Below are positions 43,001 through 56,229 of a stretch of 64,000 nt of DNA, piece by piece. The stretch is from Liolophura sinensis. Lineage: Eukaryota > Mollusca > Polyplacophora > Chitonida > Chitonidae. A program made the position numbers and the translations under genes. The notes under the pieces are model-generated. The model had not been told where the DNA came from. It worked only from the letters and a program-made list of their open reading frames with translations, and searched no databases. The stretch's first letter is position 1, and every line of letters starts with the position of its first letter. The DNA lies in NCBI RefSeq assembly GCF_032854445.1, contig NC_088300.1, forward strand, positions 48,954,984 to 49,018,983, written 5' to 3'.

Positions 43001-46000
43001 TTATTGGGTGTAGAAAGAATACATAACTTTATTTCATTTCATTCAGTTTATTATTTGTATGCCTACAGAAGACTAAAGATTGAATAATTCTGAAAGTTCA
43101 CAGTAAAGCAGTTGCAAAACAATTATTTACTTGAAAACACTTGTTTTGCCACAGTATTTACACATGAAGTCCATGAGATAACAGTGTTGAAACTTCATTC
43201 AAGGTTTTTACATTAAAGCTCTCTTGTTGGATTCCACCAAGAGAAAAAGGATACCTTTATCTCATCAGTTCCCTGAAACATGGTCCCTCCCCCCTCCCTC
43301 TTGCCTAATTTGCCCCTCCTCCTTTTTGTACCCCATCTCTAAATCCCATTAAAGTGCCACCCAGTTTGAATTTCCCATAGCTGAACATAATGTACATCCA
43401 TTAACCCCAGTAGAGTCACCCCAACTCAAATAAACAGTTTAACAAGGGGAGGTAATTATCATGCTATCAGTGATGCTTGAAGCAGGCTTTTGTCAGGCAC
43501 TGAAGATACATTTACAACTTTAACTGCTTAAAAGTTTTGATGAGATGAACAGGGTTACAACTCCAGAACAACTGTACACTCTAGTGACATTACTGTGAAA
43601 AACGTCCTGTCATGAAGTGGTCACAAAGGCAACATGTTATCAACAGAGACAATAAAGAAGAAAGCTCATTTTCTTGAAGACCGCTACATGTAGGTGTATG
43701 TATTTTATTTTGGAAAGAAACATGTATTTCTTAAGCATTTTTTAAGTGAAATTAAAATATGCATGCTTTTTAAATAGATTAGGAATGTAATTATGTTTTT
43801 TTTAAATATTATTTTGTGCAAAGTTAATTGCCGTAGACTTGTAAGCTTTGGAGTTAAAATGTGCCCATCATATCTGTATATTGCATTAAAAATTTAAACT
43901 TTCCAGACATCAGTATATTGATCAGTTACATGCAAGGTATGCAGAATAAACTAGATCTTTTGTCTCTTGAGATTCCCAGTCTTAAAAAATACATTCTCTA
44001 TATTTAGAAATAAAATAGTTGTATTGAAATACATCAATATACTAAATGTGAGTGAACACAAAAAATGCAGTCATGTTGAGTGTCAAAAAGAGCAGAAGTT
44101 AAGAAGTCTATGAATTATTTTTTGCTGCAAATCACGACAATAGTTAAACAAAAGCCACGCATGGATATGAAATATATAATACAAAACAGTTTTAACAAAA
44201 ATCTAAGAAAAATGTAGAATTAATTAAGTCTAATAATTTTCACTAGCTGTTTTTTTTTTTACATCATCATACTGATGTGAAAGAATGTAGTAATTGCCTA
44301 CTTGTACACTTTACTTACGATTGTCTTTTGTTAACTTTTTTCTTTTTTTTTCTTAATTAACATAATATGAGTGAAACTTCTTCTTTCCCAGAGAAGCTGC
44401 CTGTTTCATTAATGATTTTCCTTGTTTTACAACATGAGTGAAATATCTGGAGGATATTTGATTTCTGCTAAGATAAGATTGAATTTCAGGAAGCAAATGT
44501 CAAAACTTGTGTCATCTAACAGCTGGCATACTTCTGTACCAGAGATAAACAGTCATTTGGTCCTTCCTGCTATATTCTTTCTTTCCACTGAGGGCCTTTC
44601 AGACTGTCTGTGTACAGTGCTGCATGTATGGTGGACAGTTTGACAAACCAAGAGAAACAAATTCTGTTTGTCTGTTTCCACAATTTGATGGAAGGATTTA
44701 TCAGTACTTTGATTGGAAGCTTTGTGATTGTTGATATAGTGTTGTGGTTTGGAGGCTTTTGTGAATGTTTTGATTTGATTATCTTTTGTGGGTACAGAAT
44801 TTCTTGTGATTGCTAAAATTGAGGAGTATGTTGCTTTGGATTTTATGGTTTGTTGTTGTCATTCTGAATGGAGGGACTGATATAATTGCAGTGAGGAGTC
44901 TGTTGGATTGATTGGTCTGTTGTAGTTGCTACATGCATGTTTGGAGGGCAGTAAGTATTGTTGCTGTCTTGATTGGCTTGTAAACTTTGTTGCCATTTGA
45001 GTAGAGGATATTTTCCATTTTATTTGACTAGAAGACTTCTTTCTTTGTTACAGGATGTGAGTGATGTGGTAAAATTTGTTAACATTCATTTGGTAGAAAG
45101 GTTAGAGGCCATTCTTTCCTTGCAGTATTTGCTGTTATTTCTGGGGGGAAGAAGTTTGTCTAGAGTTAGATTAGTGAGAAATTTTGTTATCTGTACAAGG
45201 ACTAAATGTCACTGCAGTTGACATTGATTTCTGTGAAGGGTTTTCTACCATTATCCTGTACATATTGTTTGTTGCAACTTCATTGCTTTATAGAGGATTT
45301 GCTTTCAAGCTCTGTAATGGTAGAGTGTACATTTCTTTCTTTACAGAATTTGTTACCAGTTATACAGATGGCCTGTTGCAGCTTCATTTTTGTTACTCGG
45401 TGGGATTTGGAATCAGTGTTGTGTAGAGGTTGTTAAACATTAAAGGGTTTGTTTTAGGGTCTGTGTGTAATGCTTGGTCTTTGACTGTCAGAGGACTCTC
45501 TACCCAGCCCATCACTTCTTACCACTCTCATCCCCAACCCGGTGACCTTACCCCACCCTATTTTTCAGTCATACACCACCACCACAGACTCTTTCCCTCC
45601 CACCCTCAGACCTGTGGTAAATGACTGTAATTTGGTTTTAACAACAATTAGTTTACAGGCCATGTTTCATCTCTTGCTTAATTTAGTTTAAGTGAGCAGC
45701 TGGGAGTGGATTTAATGCCTGGCTTGTTCCAGACCATTTCTGCCTGGAGCAGGCAATGTGATGAGAACACCACATGGGAGTCTCCATGGCTTGTGAACCA
45801 GGGTGACAGGGCCAGATATTCTGTGCTTATCATTTAATAAACAGCTTAATCATAGCGGTAGAACCAAATTCTTCATTTCAAAAGCTGTTACTATTTTTTT
45901 GTTCTCATATTGAGATTTTTTATGTTTACAAACCTGACCATTGTTTGTACAAGAGAAAACTTTCCAGACTTGAAGAGTCTTTACATCTGTAGGCCTACAT

Positions 46001-46598
46001 GTCAATGAAATTATGACACACCAATTATACATCAACTTAATATATTTTAGTAAAAACTATTTATGTAAAAACTGTATGTGCATCAGTATGAAATGTGTTG
46101 CTGGTAGTATCAGTTTGTCCTCTCTTTCCCAAACTCTTAGGGCCTTTTTTTAAGTCATAACAGGAAATATAATTGTCACGTTACTGATCTGAAAATTATT
46201 TTACATAAAAACCGTCTTTAAGCAGTATCATATAGTTCCATATATTAGGACAATTTTGAAGTTAATATTTTTTATTTCAATGTGTTAGTGAGCTTTATTG
46301 GCCAGTTCTTAGATTTTGCATGGTAACATAAAACCTGTTTGAAAGAAATATGCTCCCTAGAATCTTTTGATTTTGAAATTTTTTTTATAACTAATTATTG
46401 AACGTCATTCTCAAATGTGCCGTGTTGTATTGACAATTCCCTCCAGTTCCTGACAAATCATGTTGATTTGTCGTCGCAATAAATATTATCACAGTCAACA
46501 TGTAGCACAAGGATTGATTTCCATTTTTGAATGCAGTGACGTTCATTTTTTCATTGTGTTTCTTGAAAATAAAGCTATTTGCTTTGGCACAAAATTAG
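37080..46598. other. Intronic desert of the receptor gene, first part
   Basis: If the terminal exon at 61.5 kb belongs to this gene, all of this is intron. The sequence is AT-rich with no recognisable exon. An open frame at 39261-39533 has some hydrophobic and lysine-rich sequence but no homology or clean splice context. T-rich tracts and short homopolymers are frequent; no long tandem array was noticed. Confidence 0.4.
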
Positions 46599-46661
46599 AT
46601 GGAGCCGTTAAGAGTTTCCGATGCTGAATTGAGTGCCTGTATGGATATGCCTTTTGTTCAG
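46599..46661 (+). CDS. Possible small coding exon (low confidence)
   Basis: ATG follows immediately after an acceptor-like AATTAG and begins 21 codons (MEPLRVSDAELSA...) ending in CAG|GTAAAT, a good donor. Base composition is more GC-rich than the surroundings. Read in phase 0 it is open, but it would hit a stop if entered from the phase-1 end of the 37079 exon. It therefore cannot be a simple internal exon of the receptor; an alternative first exon is conceivable. No homology recognised. Confidence 0.25.
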
Positions 46662-49600
46662 GTAAATGTACAAATATATATTTACATATTAGAGCGGTCT
46701 TGCCAGTGTTTACCTTGATTAAGTGTAAGGAATAAGTGAAATTACAGTGTGGAGGTTTTCCGGGCTTGTTTTGTTACATTGACAATGGACAATGACTGCT
46801 TTGCAAACGAACGGGATTAAGTCAGCTGCAGCCTATTTTCTTTTCGCACGCCTCCTCAGGAGATTTCCCTGTTTTCCACCAGTTAGACTATTTGCTCGGT
46901 GGAGATGCCCAGTAACCACAATGACATTCATACAGGAGCAGACAGACACTGTTACACATGTTTCGGGGTGGTCAGTGCTGATAATACATTGACCCCTTTA
47001 TTTCAGAACATTCAAAGAGCAGCCTAGGCTCAGTTTTCATGGTCAATCAAACAGAGCTTCTAAACAAATCATTTGTGTCAGTTTCCACAGAAAACCACAA
47101 AGTAACCAATCAGAATAGTTTATTGAGGTGTTGAAAAGTGTCCAGCTAACAACAGGGCTCAGTTCTCACCTATTTTTACACCTCATTGGTGATCAACAAT
47201 ACATTGTGGTAAAGCCTTTGCTGGCTTGGTCAGTCCTTTGTCCCCTGTGTTGCATAATACTTTTCTGGACTCATTACTTGATGTGGTGAAGTAGCATAGT
47301 AACCCACTTCATGTGAATACTGGTTTGATTTGGCCACTTTTCACTTGAATTTGATTCAACACTTTTCTCACCACAAAGTCAAGTCCTTACAAAAAGAGGT
47401 AGCCCTAGTTGCTGGTAACCTATTGTCTGAGAGCTGTTAAGGCAAATTAAGTTTGTGATAACTGTGCCCCTGCTGGCTTCTTGCTCAGAAAAGTGCACCA
47501 GTGAAGAGCAATGAGTGGAATATAATGATAGTCAGATTGAGGCAGGACAATTTATCAGTGTCTTGCACCTTTTAAAGATCACAGACTGTCGGACATAAAG
47601 ACGGGCAAAAGATACAAAAATATCCCAAAACATGAATACCCATTAGCCTGAGACTGTCTTCTGTCAAGAATAGAGTATGTGCTGGAGATTAATGAGCTTA
47701 GCAATGGCAGGCCTCTAATAGACAAATTGCTTCAATCATCAGCCTGATTAAATACATGTTGTTGTTTTAAGAGAGTATAACACAATGTTTCTGAAGGGGT
47801 TCAGCTCCTTTTCAAAAAGATGCGATGAAAGCAAACCCTGATGCAGGTTTCTGTTCTCACACGTGGCCTGTTGCATCGATGCAGCAATGAGAAGGTGCGT
47901 TACAAAAAGTGTTGTTACTTCTCCATGTTTTGCTTACTCTGGCTATCGTGCTGAGAGAAAAACAAACAACGTCCAACAACTGTCTTAATTCTGCACTCAC
48001 TTCCGCTTCACACCGGGCCACCCCTCGCCAGGAATGCCTTTGTCGGAAACCTTTGTAGTAAAATGACCCAGAAATGTCTGGGATATTTGGAAAAGCTTTA
48101 CAAATCTCCATCAGTCTAACTTGGCTAATTTCCCATACAAACAACAAGGTCCTCAATGTTGTATTTGTGTATGAAAAGGTTGCGCCCTGTCTATATCAGT
48201 TTGGCCTTGACAACACCTAATCTGACACCAGCTAACCAGACTTGGCAGAAAGATTTTAACACAAAAAGCCTAACACAGACTTAGGCTAAACCTGCAGAAA
48301 ATATTTATCAATGTCGTTCATCATTGCTAACTGATTTATTGAAAGAATTGAAATCTGTGGTTAAATAAAACTCTTTCCTTTGTTTCTTTTTCTTGATATA
48401 TTTTATTGCTAAGTAATTGTAAATTTGTGTAAGATTCCTTGTCTTAATTTTATTCCTATGAATATTTTTGGTGTTTGACCTCATGAATGGCCTTGGCGTT
48501 ATACCCTACTTCCTCAAACTTTTCGCATACAAAAGAGCAACTTTCAGTGAGATTTATGCACCTTATAAATTAGCTTTTGGAGACAAATTGGGTTGACCGA
48601 TTTCAGGGTTTGACAAAAAGTATAATTTTTGTCAGTCAACAGAGAATAATGCCTTCAGATTATACTTGAATAAACACCTTGCAAACATGGGAAAAGGTGG
48701 AAGAATTACAGTAGATGTATATTCTTGAAACTTTACCAATGTGTTCCAATGATTATCATATATTGTAAATTTGATATACTATAATAAGGACAAGTTTTCA
48801 GGGTTGTATTCTATGGTATGCTTCATTATTATATTGAATATATTCACTGTTCAATTTTTACAAAGCGATACTCTTTTAAATTTGTCATATGCAATTCAGA
48901 ATGTTTAGCTTCTCTTGAATTTACTTTCTTTATGTACTTCTGATAGTAATGTTCAGATAAGTGAATATTTCTACATGCACCTTCCCAGTGTTATCGGTTG
49001 CACAATGGCTTATACCAAGATGTCCTGCTCAACCCAATGCTTTATTCATGAATGCATGAGAAATGAATTAACTTACAGTTGTGAGAGTCGGTTATGGCTT
49101 TAATGAGGCGTCCTCTTCTTCAGTCATTTTATTAGGGATCATCTGAGCTAATGCAAATCTTTAATCACTATCTTCAGCTGTAGTTCAAAAAAGGTAAATT
49201 GAGCTGGTGAGATCCGCTAATACCTTGCTGGTGGGAACTTCTGGCATAGAGTCATTGTGGTCGTATTAACATTTACTTATGCAACTGTATTTTGCTCAGT
49301 TTTCACACACCAGGACACAATCGTCCATGCCTATGACCTTCTAATTCATGCATGGAAGGTCATGTTTTCATGCCCCCATTGTAAATGCATATGGGGGCAT
49401 CTGGATTTGAACCTGTCTGTAAAGGGGGAGGGGGGGGGGGGTCCTACAAAGTATCTTGTATACAATCTCCTACTACTATATTATTATAATCTAAAGATTT
49501 TTTTAGGAATGTTACATGGCTGTAATTTTTCATTTTTTACCACATTTTACAGAGTTTGGACTCTTCTTGGAATTTGTGTTCTCAATTGGTGACTGGCGCC

Positions 49601-52600
49601 TGTGTGTTTTATAAACACCTGGTGCGGTATCCAGTTCAGGAGGATTGTCAAAGTCATGTCACACTGTCTGTCTAATGATCTGCACCTTTTTAGAAGTTGA
49701 GCCTATAGAAGTGAAAAGAGCAATACTGTAATTCAATACTTTAACCACGCCTGGTAAGCGATGCTGATGACATTTTAAGTTTCTTCGTGCTAGCTCCTCT
49801 TTGTTTTCTGATAGATTTTTTTCTTCCAATTTTTTCCCTGCCTTTGGGATGTCTGATAAAAACAGACTGTTTGCGACATGAGATGGCCGACAGGAAATCA
49901 GCCCAACATGGCATCCAGATTACTATCAGAGAAAGGAGGAGAGACATTGAATCCTTCTGCAAGAAAAAAAGAAGAGTTTAGCGTCAATTTTTTCGTGTTG
50001 TTTGATATGCTTATAATCTCTCGTAAAATCAGCAGAGATCAAAATGTCAAACTTGCTGTCATTACAAAGTAAGTCACGGCCTTATACTCACCTTTTGAAG
50101 TCACTTCTAACGAAGACACAGCATGTTTTTTTTTTTTACCTGCCATGAAATTATGTTGACAAAACTTTGTACTGTGCATCATCCAGCATTTCACAGCATT
50201 ACTTTTCTTAGGAAATGTGCCAGGCGTAGTAATGATCACTAATTTGCTATTTATCCCGCAGTCAGCTTTGACTTCGCCTGTCATTTTGTCTGACAATTTT
50301 GCATGGATTAAAATAGTATATTTGACACCTGAGGCAGTTCGGCAAATGTGGTCCATGGTGAATTGGTGGAGCTCTCCTCTGTAGGAGTATCTCTTATTGT
50401 AACCATATTAAATGAACACAGGTTGTTGTCTCTGGTTTACTAGATAATCATGTTGAAATATTACTTTCAGAGGCAGTACCATTATTTTATTGTTAATTCC
50501 TACTTTTGTTTTATTGAAGTCACAAAATGTAACCATTCTTGATAATATATATATTTTATATTTTAATAGAGAAAAATTAAGTCAACATATTATGAAATTG
50601 CTGACCACAAGAAAGGAAATGAAAATACATGTGGGGTATTACAACAAAGATATAAACAAAAAGGTTACTACTTGCTATAGAGTAGAATTTGGGATGAAAT
50701 CCCTGAGGCTTAAGACTTTCATCCGTACGTTTTTATATGTACATGTATTCTGTACCACATTCTGTCAACACAATTGATATCTTTACCATGAAGATTCTGC
50801 CCTTTAAAATCATCATACTTTTGCCTTGTAAAAACATTTAGGACATTTTTGTGGGTATCGTTTTTGGTTATGCATACATGTGTTTTAGTTTGACGTCCAG
50901 ACTTCTTGTCTTCGTTAGGCAGGACTGAAAAGAAGAAGCAAGAAGAAGAAAAAAAGTTGTTCGCGTAAGATGTTTTTGTGTTACGTCTCCGACACCTGAT
51001 ATTCTTTCACATTCTGCTTGAAGTATTTCTATTAGGGTTATTGGCAGGCAGGAATTCTGTACTTGGCGTTGGTCTACTAGGGAAAACCCTGTCATCTTGG
51101 GGGAAGCAAGTCAGTGTGCTCCTAGGCTGTATTGTTTCCAGTCTCTCTGTGCCAGATGACATTGTTGAAATTCTTCCCTGTTTTCCCAATTTTTTCTCCT
51201 CCTCATCTTTATCACATCCTGCAGTCACTCGGGGTATACAGAGTTGATACAGTCAGCACATGGAGGCTTTACCCAACTCACAGGGTTACTAGTGAAGGCC
51301 AGGGGCTATATTGGGGCCAGAACGTGCAGTATTTATAAGTGCCTCTGATCGGCTGTGACTGTCACCTCTGTTCATTAGATGGAGAACTGATTTCATTGGT
51401 TATTAAAATACTCGATTAAAATATTTTGCACATTTTAAATGATGTCATTAATGATTTTTCTAGATGGGATATATAATGTAAATGTTTTATATACAACTAA
51501 CATTTCTTGAAAGTTCAGCTTGAAGCATGTTATTACAATGACCAATTTCAATACAGTCAGCAAAGGGGAACTAAAATAGGGCAAGAAGCGATTTTTATTC
51601 TTTGTTTTTATTTTGTAAATTGAAAAGCTACCTTTAGTTTCTAAATTAAAGGCGCAAACTTCATACCAGTAGACCCCTATCATGTGCAGCCTGGTCAGTC
51701 TACAAATTACTTACATTGATGAAAGAGGTTTCTATGTATACACATAAAGCTTATTATCCAACAATGGATCATAAAGACAAACTGTGAATAATCTAAATTT
51801 GTGTCTATCTGGGTCAAGGGTTGAAGTTGGGCTGTTTCAGTTACATCAGTTTTGATGTTATGAAGTGAGTCATTTTGATGCGAGTATCAGACAGTCCTGT
51901 ATGAATCACTGGAGTTAGAGCAAGAAGGTGAACAACAGGTGTCTAACAATACCTGTTGTGTTATGAAATGATTTAAGCTGTTAATCATGACTTGGAAAAT
52001 GATTGTGCCATAGATGTTTGTTTTCCTTGATGTGATGTGGCTAAGCTGTTATCTTAATGCCACATCCGGTCCAACAACTCTATCACTATTGTTCCCTGTA
52101 GAAGTTGGCCAGTCCATGACTCATAGGTCTGTTGATCACATTTTATATACGATGTTGACACCTTTCCAGGTTATGTAACAGCTGAGGTGAACTTCATCAT
52201 TTGTTTCTTAAGATAACCAAGAATGTATAAACAAAGCACACAAAAAGTGTCCATTGTTGCTCAACATCATTTGCGCATTGAAATATAGCTACATGTATTT
52301 TTATTTTTTTTCCCACCGATTTGGGAAAAAATCCTTCCAAAACAATTTTTGATGTTTTTACATTGAATCCTCCAAAAGAAATAACTAGAAATTATTTTAG
52401 TTCCAAAGGAAAAAGATGTTGAGTGACTGCTGGACATAGCCAATCCCGAAAAGAGAAAATAATAGAAGACAAAGTCTGGTCAGTTACATAGGACCCATTT
52501 ATCCTGTATTACTACATTCATAATTAATGCACAGGTAGCAGCTGGATAAACACGAAGGAGGTCTTCTGCTTTATATTTATCTCTTAAGTTTTTGTGAAGA

Positions 52601-55600
52601 CTGTTATACTAACAGATTTCATGACATTGTTTTTTTTTTTTATTTGATTTTTTTTCTTTAAATGTTTTTATTGAAAGCATTCCAAGTATTTAATGTATAA
52701 AAATAAATGCTGAAATGAAAGTATAAATCCTGCTTATTCCAGTGTGTTTCAGATCTCTGTAAATATGGTTCTTTTTCATGATTAGAATTCCCTAAGACAC
52801 TGCTTGTTTTGGGAGGGGTGATATTTTATCTCATTTAATTGCTGTTATTTTATTATTAAGAATACTTTTCTGTTGGTTTCTTTCAATGGATCTGGCTAAG
52901 AAAGAACATTTCCAAGAAGAAAATACCCTTTTAGAGCCTCTTAAAAAAAGACACTGTTATTATGTCAGTGCAACAAGTGAAATGCTTACTCCACTGGGGT
53001 TAACCTGTTGACAGTGGAAACAGGCCTGCCACTGTGTCCCCTCTTCCACCCTCCCTCCCCCCCCCCCCCACTCTTTCCCAAGTAACTGGCACTCATGGGA
53101 TCACTGGGAAAATCTGTATGCCTACCCCACACAACTACTGGCCATGATTGTAGCCTCTTCACAAAGACCATAGAAGCTAACTAGAAATGGCCCCACAGTT
53201 ACATAAGGGAACTGCTAGAATCAATAGCATGTTGGGCGTATACACGTAATCTGAAATACAAATGGATAAATGCAATCTAAGGCTGATCTCTGTATATTTT
53301 CTATTTCCATTTCTATGGCAACACCAACAAATGGCACAAGGCCAAACATGATTGAATATTTCAGGTTAATTTAAACTATTTTCAGTTTATTATCTGTGCA
53401 TCTAATTTGATTGGATTATTGACAGACATATGCATGAGTCATTAAACTCACGTGATTAACTTGTGACAATATCTTTTAGTTCTCCTTTTGGAACTATTCT
53501 TGGAACTATGTGGTATGATAAGGCCTTGCAAATCTTCTGTCAGTATGTGAAAAGGCTATTCAGTGATTTATGTTGAATATCAGCAGCAGAGGTGAAATTA
53601 ACAAACATTATGATTGCTCTATTAGATGTTAGTGTGAAAGATGAAAGTAGCAAACATCATTGATTAACAAACATTGATCTATAATTCTTTAGATGCATCA
53701 GCATCCAAAATAACAAGCTGCTAATGTTTATTGGTAGTATTCAGGTTCAGTGAAATATCTTCCAATAGTAGGACTTTAAATACTAAGTAAAAGGCAAGGG
53801 GTGGGAGGAGAGAAGGGTTAGCTCAAGAAGAGATATATAAATAGAGTGAAAGTAAATGCCATGGGAAAGCCCCTGGGCGAGTACCTACATGTAAACTACC
53901 CTTCTCACAGACCCAGGGGGACAGCCCTAACTGTGTTAACAAGGGCATACCAAAATGTAACATTAAACGCTCACAGCTTATTCTACAGAGACATGAATGC
54001 TTGTAGACATGGAGCTGTCTTCCTTCAAATTGTCATTGGATTATTTGTTCAACAATTGTAGACGTTCTAAAAATGTTTCCTCTGTAAAATGTCTTTTAAA
54101 ATAGTTTGTTCAGATTGTTTGAAGATTTTTTCACATTATTCATTGGTGTATTTTTCAATTTAACTGCTTTTAAACTTTGGAATACTGATAAACTACCTGA
54201 AATAGAGGCTATCTAAATTGATACTTATAATTAGATGATCTGCAAGAATTTAATTAGTTTCTTTTAAATGTCTTGACACTGTAGTTTGTCTTCTTATGGT
54301 CTTTAATGTTAGCATTTCCACTACTTCATTTTCATGCTATGGACTTTACCATATTGTGGGAATATTACACTCTCTAAGCAGATATGCTTGGTACACAGGT
54401 GCAGTGAATAACCTGGATATCTGTCAAAAATGTTAAAATCATGTCAGAAGTGGCATTGCATTTCAAGATTTGAAGTGCATGTATAATGTTACATTTTCAT
54501 GTCTTCTTTAGAAATCTCCATACATGTACATTGTTGCTGAACTTACCACATATTTTAAAGTGTAGGGTTAACTAGGGTAACTGAGGCTGCCTGCCCTCCC
54601 TGCCCCAAAGGTCAGACCTCTTGTTACCTAGAGGATAGGAAGATAAATAAACTGTTCCCCATTTGGTAAAGAACCTGCATTTATACATTCTGTCAACTGT
54701 TATGATTTTACTTATTTACTCAACTAGACATTTTATCTACCAATAGTTATCCTCTTGCAAGGTCTAGGAAGCAGTATATGTGACTGAAAGTAAACCAACT
54801 TGAACATTGTGAGCTGTAGTTCAGTAAGTACATATATGAAGACGGAAGGGTGATATGTGATGTTGGGATAAGAGATGAGGTGTTTTGTGGCGAAGGGAAT
54901 TTAAAATATATATACCTAATACCTAAAATAATATACCTTATAAAGATATGTGTTGTTACCATTTGAAAACTGAAAACTGCATGTAATCACAATTTCTTTC
55001 AATGGTTTTTGTATCCATTTATACAGGTACGTGAAATGTGGGACAGATATGCTGTTTATGCATATTATTAGTAATCGAATGCGGCAGACAATTTTATATT
55101 TAGTTACCAGCATTTGTTAACAGTCAAGACGGGTTAACTGGAAGACAGCTTGTGGCTGTCAGCTAGTTTTATTGTGAGTGACCATGTCTCAGTAGATATC
55201 TGTCTATACCCAGGGTGTGTGAGCTCGTCACTACAGGGTGGGTAATGGTTTCAGACAGACAGAAACCTGTGCTGTTAAACAGGGTGACAGAGGACGGAAC
55301 GGAACGCCAGCCTCCTGAAAACAGATGAGTTAGTCAGGAAGACAAGTACAGTCTGAACTTGTCATTAGTGCCTCAGACTTCCTGTTCTAGGAGTGCAGTC
55401 CTAGCTAACAATCACAGAAATAAAGCCTCCCCCCCCCCCCCCTCCAACAACTTCCCTACACCCACATCTGTCTTCTCCAGACCTAAATAAATATCACCTC
55501 ATTCTGACTCCAGCCTACAGAAAAGGAAGTTTTGCCCAAGGCAATGATAAGGGATAAGTCCAGGAACAATGGACATTTGAGTGTTAAAGATGGTAGGTTT

Positions 55601-55720
55601 TACAGAAAACTTTTTGCCAGGCTTTGCCAGAAGCAAAGTGTGATATATAGAGACAGTGGCATCATTGTTATTTACTGCCGGTGTATCACTTTGTTTGTGT
55701 CGATGTGTTATGTATACATG
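46662..55720. other. Intronic desert of the receptor gene, second part
   Basis: No exon recognised. Contents seen: a diverged dispersed repeat at 48524-48660; two small adjacent hairpins at about 49333-49405 (ATGACCTTC/GAAGGTCAT and ATGCCCCCA/TGGGGGCAT); a G run of about 13 at 49428-49440; and C runs near 53058-53070 and 55431-55442. The rest is AT-rich unique-looking sequence. Confidence 0.4.
48524..48660. repeat. Diverged dispersed repeat related to the 26-kb duplication
   Basis: CGCATACAAAAGAGCAACTT, CAGTGAGATTT, TTGACCGATTTCAGGG, TTTGACAAAAAGTATAATTT and GTCAACAGAGAATAATG follow the same order as GAGCAACCTTCAGTGAAATT, GATTGGTCAGTCACAGGG, CCTCACAAAAGTATAATTTT and GTCTACAAAGAAGAATG at 26.26-26.38 kb. 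Identity is perhaps 70-75% by eye. Confidence 0.65.
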
Positions 55721-55724
55721 TAAC

Positions 55725-56065
55725 TCAAAATCCAGTATCCATGTGCTACACAGCAAAAGTATTCATGTGCCTCACTGATGCACTGTTCATGTGCTACACT
55801 GAGATAATATTCGTCACATTAAGTATCAATGTGCTACACTTATACAATTTCCATGTGCTACACTTATATAGTATCCATGTGCTACACTTATACAGTATCC
55901 ATGTGCTACACTGAGACAGTATCCATGTGCTACACTTATATAGTATCCATGTGCTACACTGAGACAGTATCCATATGCTGCACTGAGACAGTATCCATGT
56001 GCCACTGTGAAACAGGATCCCCGTGCTAAAGTGAAACAGTATCCCACACTGAGACAGTATCACAT
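55725..56065. repeat. 24-bp minisatellite
   Basis: Unit ATCCATGTGCTACACTTATA or its CACTGAGACAGT variant, period 24, about 14 units, with edge copies degraded on both sides. Because 24 is a multiple of three, both strands stay open for about 70 codons (VAHGYCIS-type repeats). The open frames are explained by the repeat and are not taken as genes. Confidence 0.9.
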
Positions 56066-56229
56066 TCAACATTATTTCAGCCTTATCCAGTGAAGCTCTG
56101 TCAATGAAGCCATAATATATTTTGTCTCCTGGAACAGTCCTTGCAGAAGGTCCTAGACATGAAACCACACCCACTAACATTTCAAAGGTTTTATCCCAAG
56201 ATGTCAGTTTATTGTCTGCCGGTTGATAC

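Noticed and set aside
49333-49405. Two adjacent small hairpins considered as a regulatory RNA
   Set aside because: Stems are only nine bases and there is no flanking evidence of a transcript or conservation.
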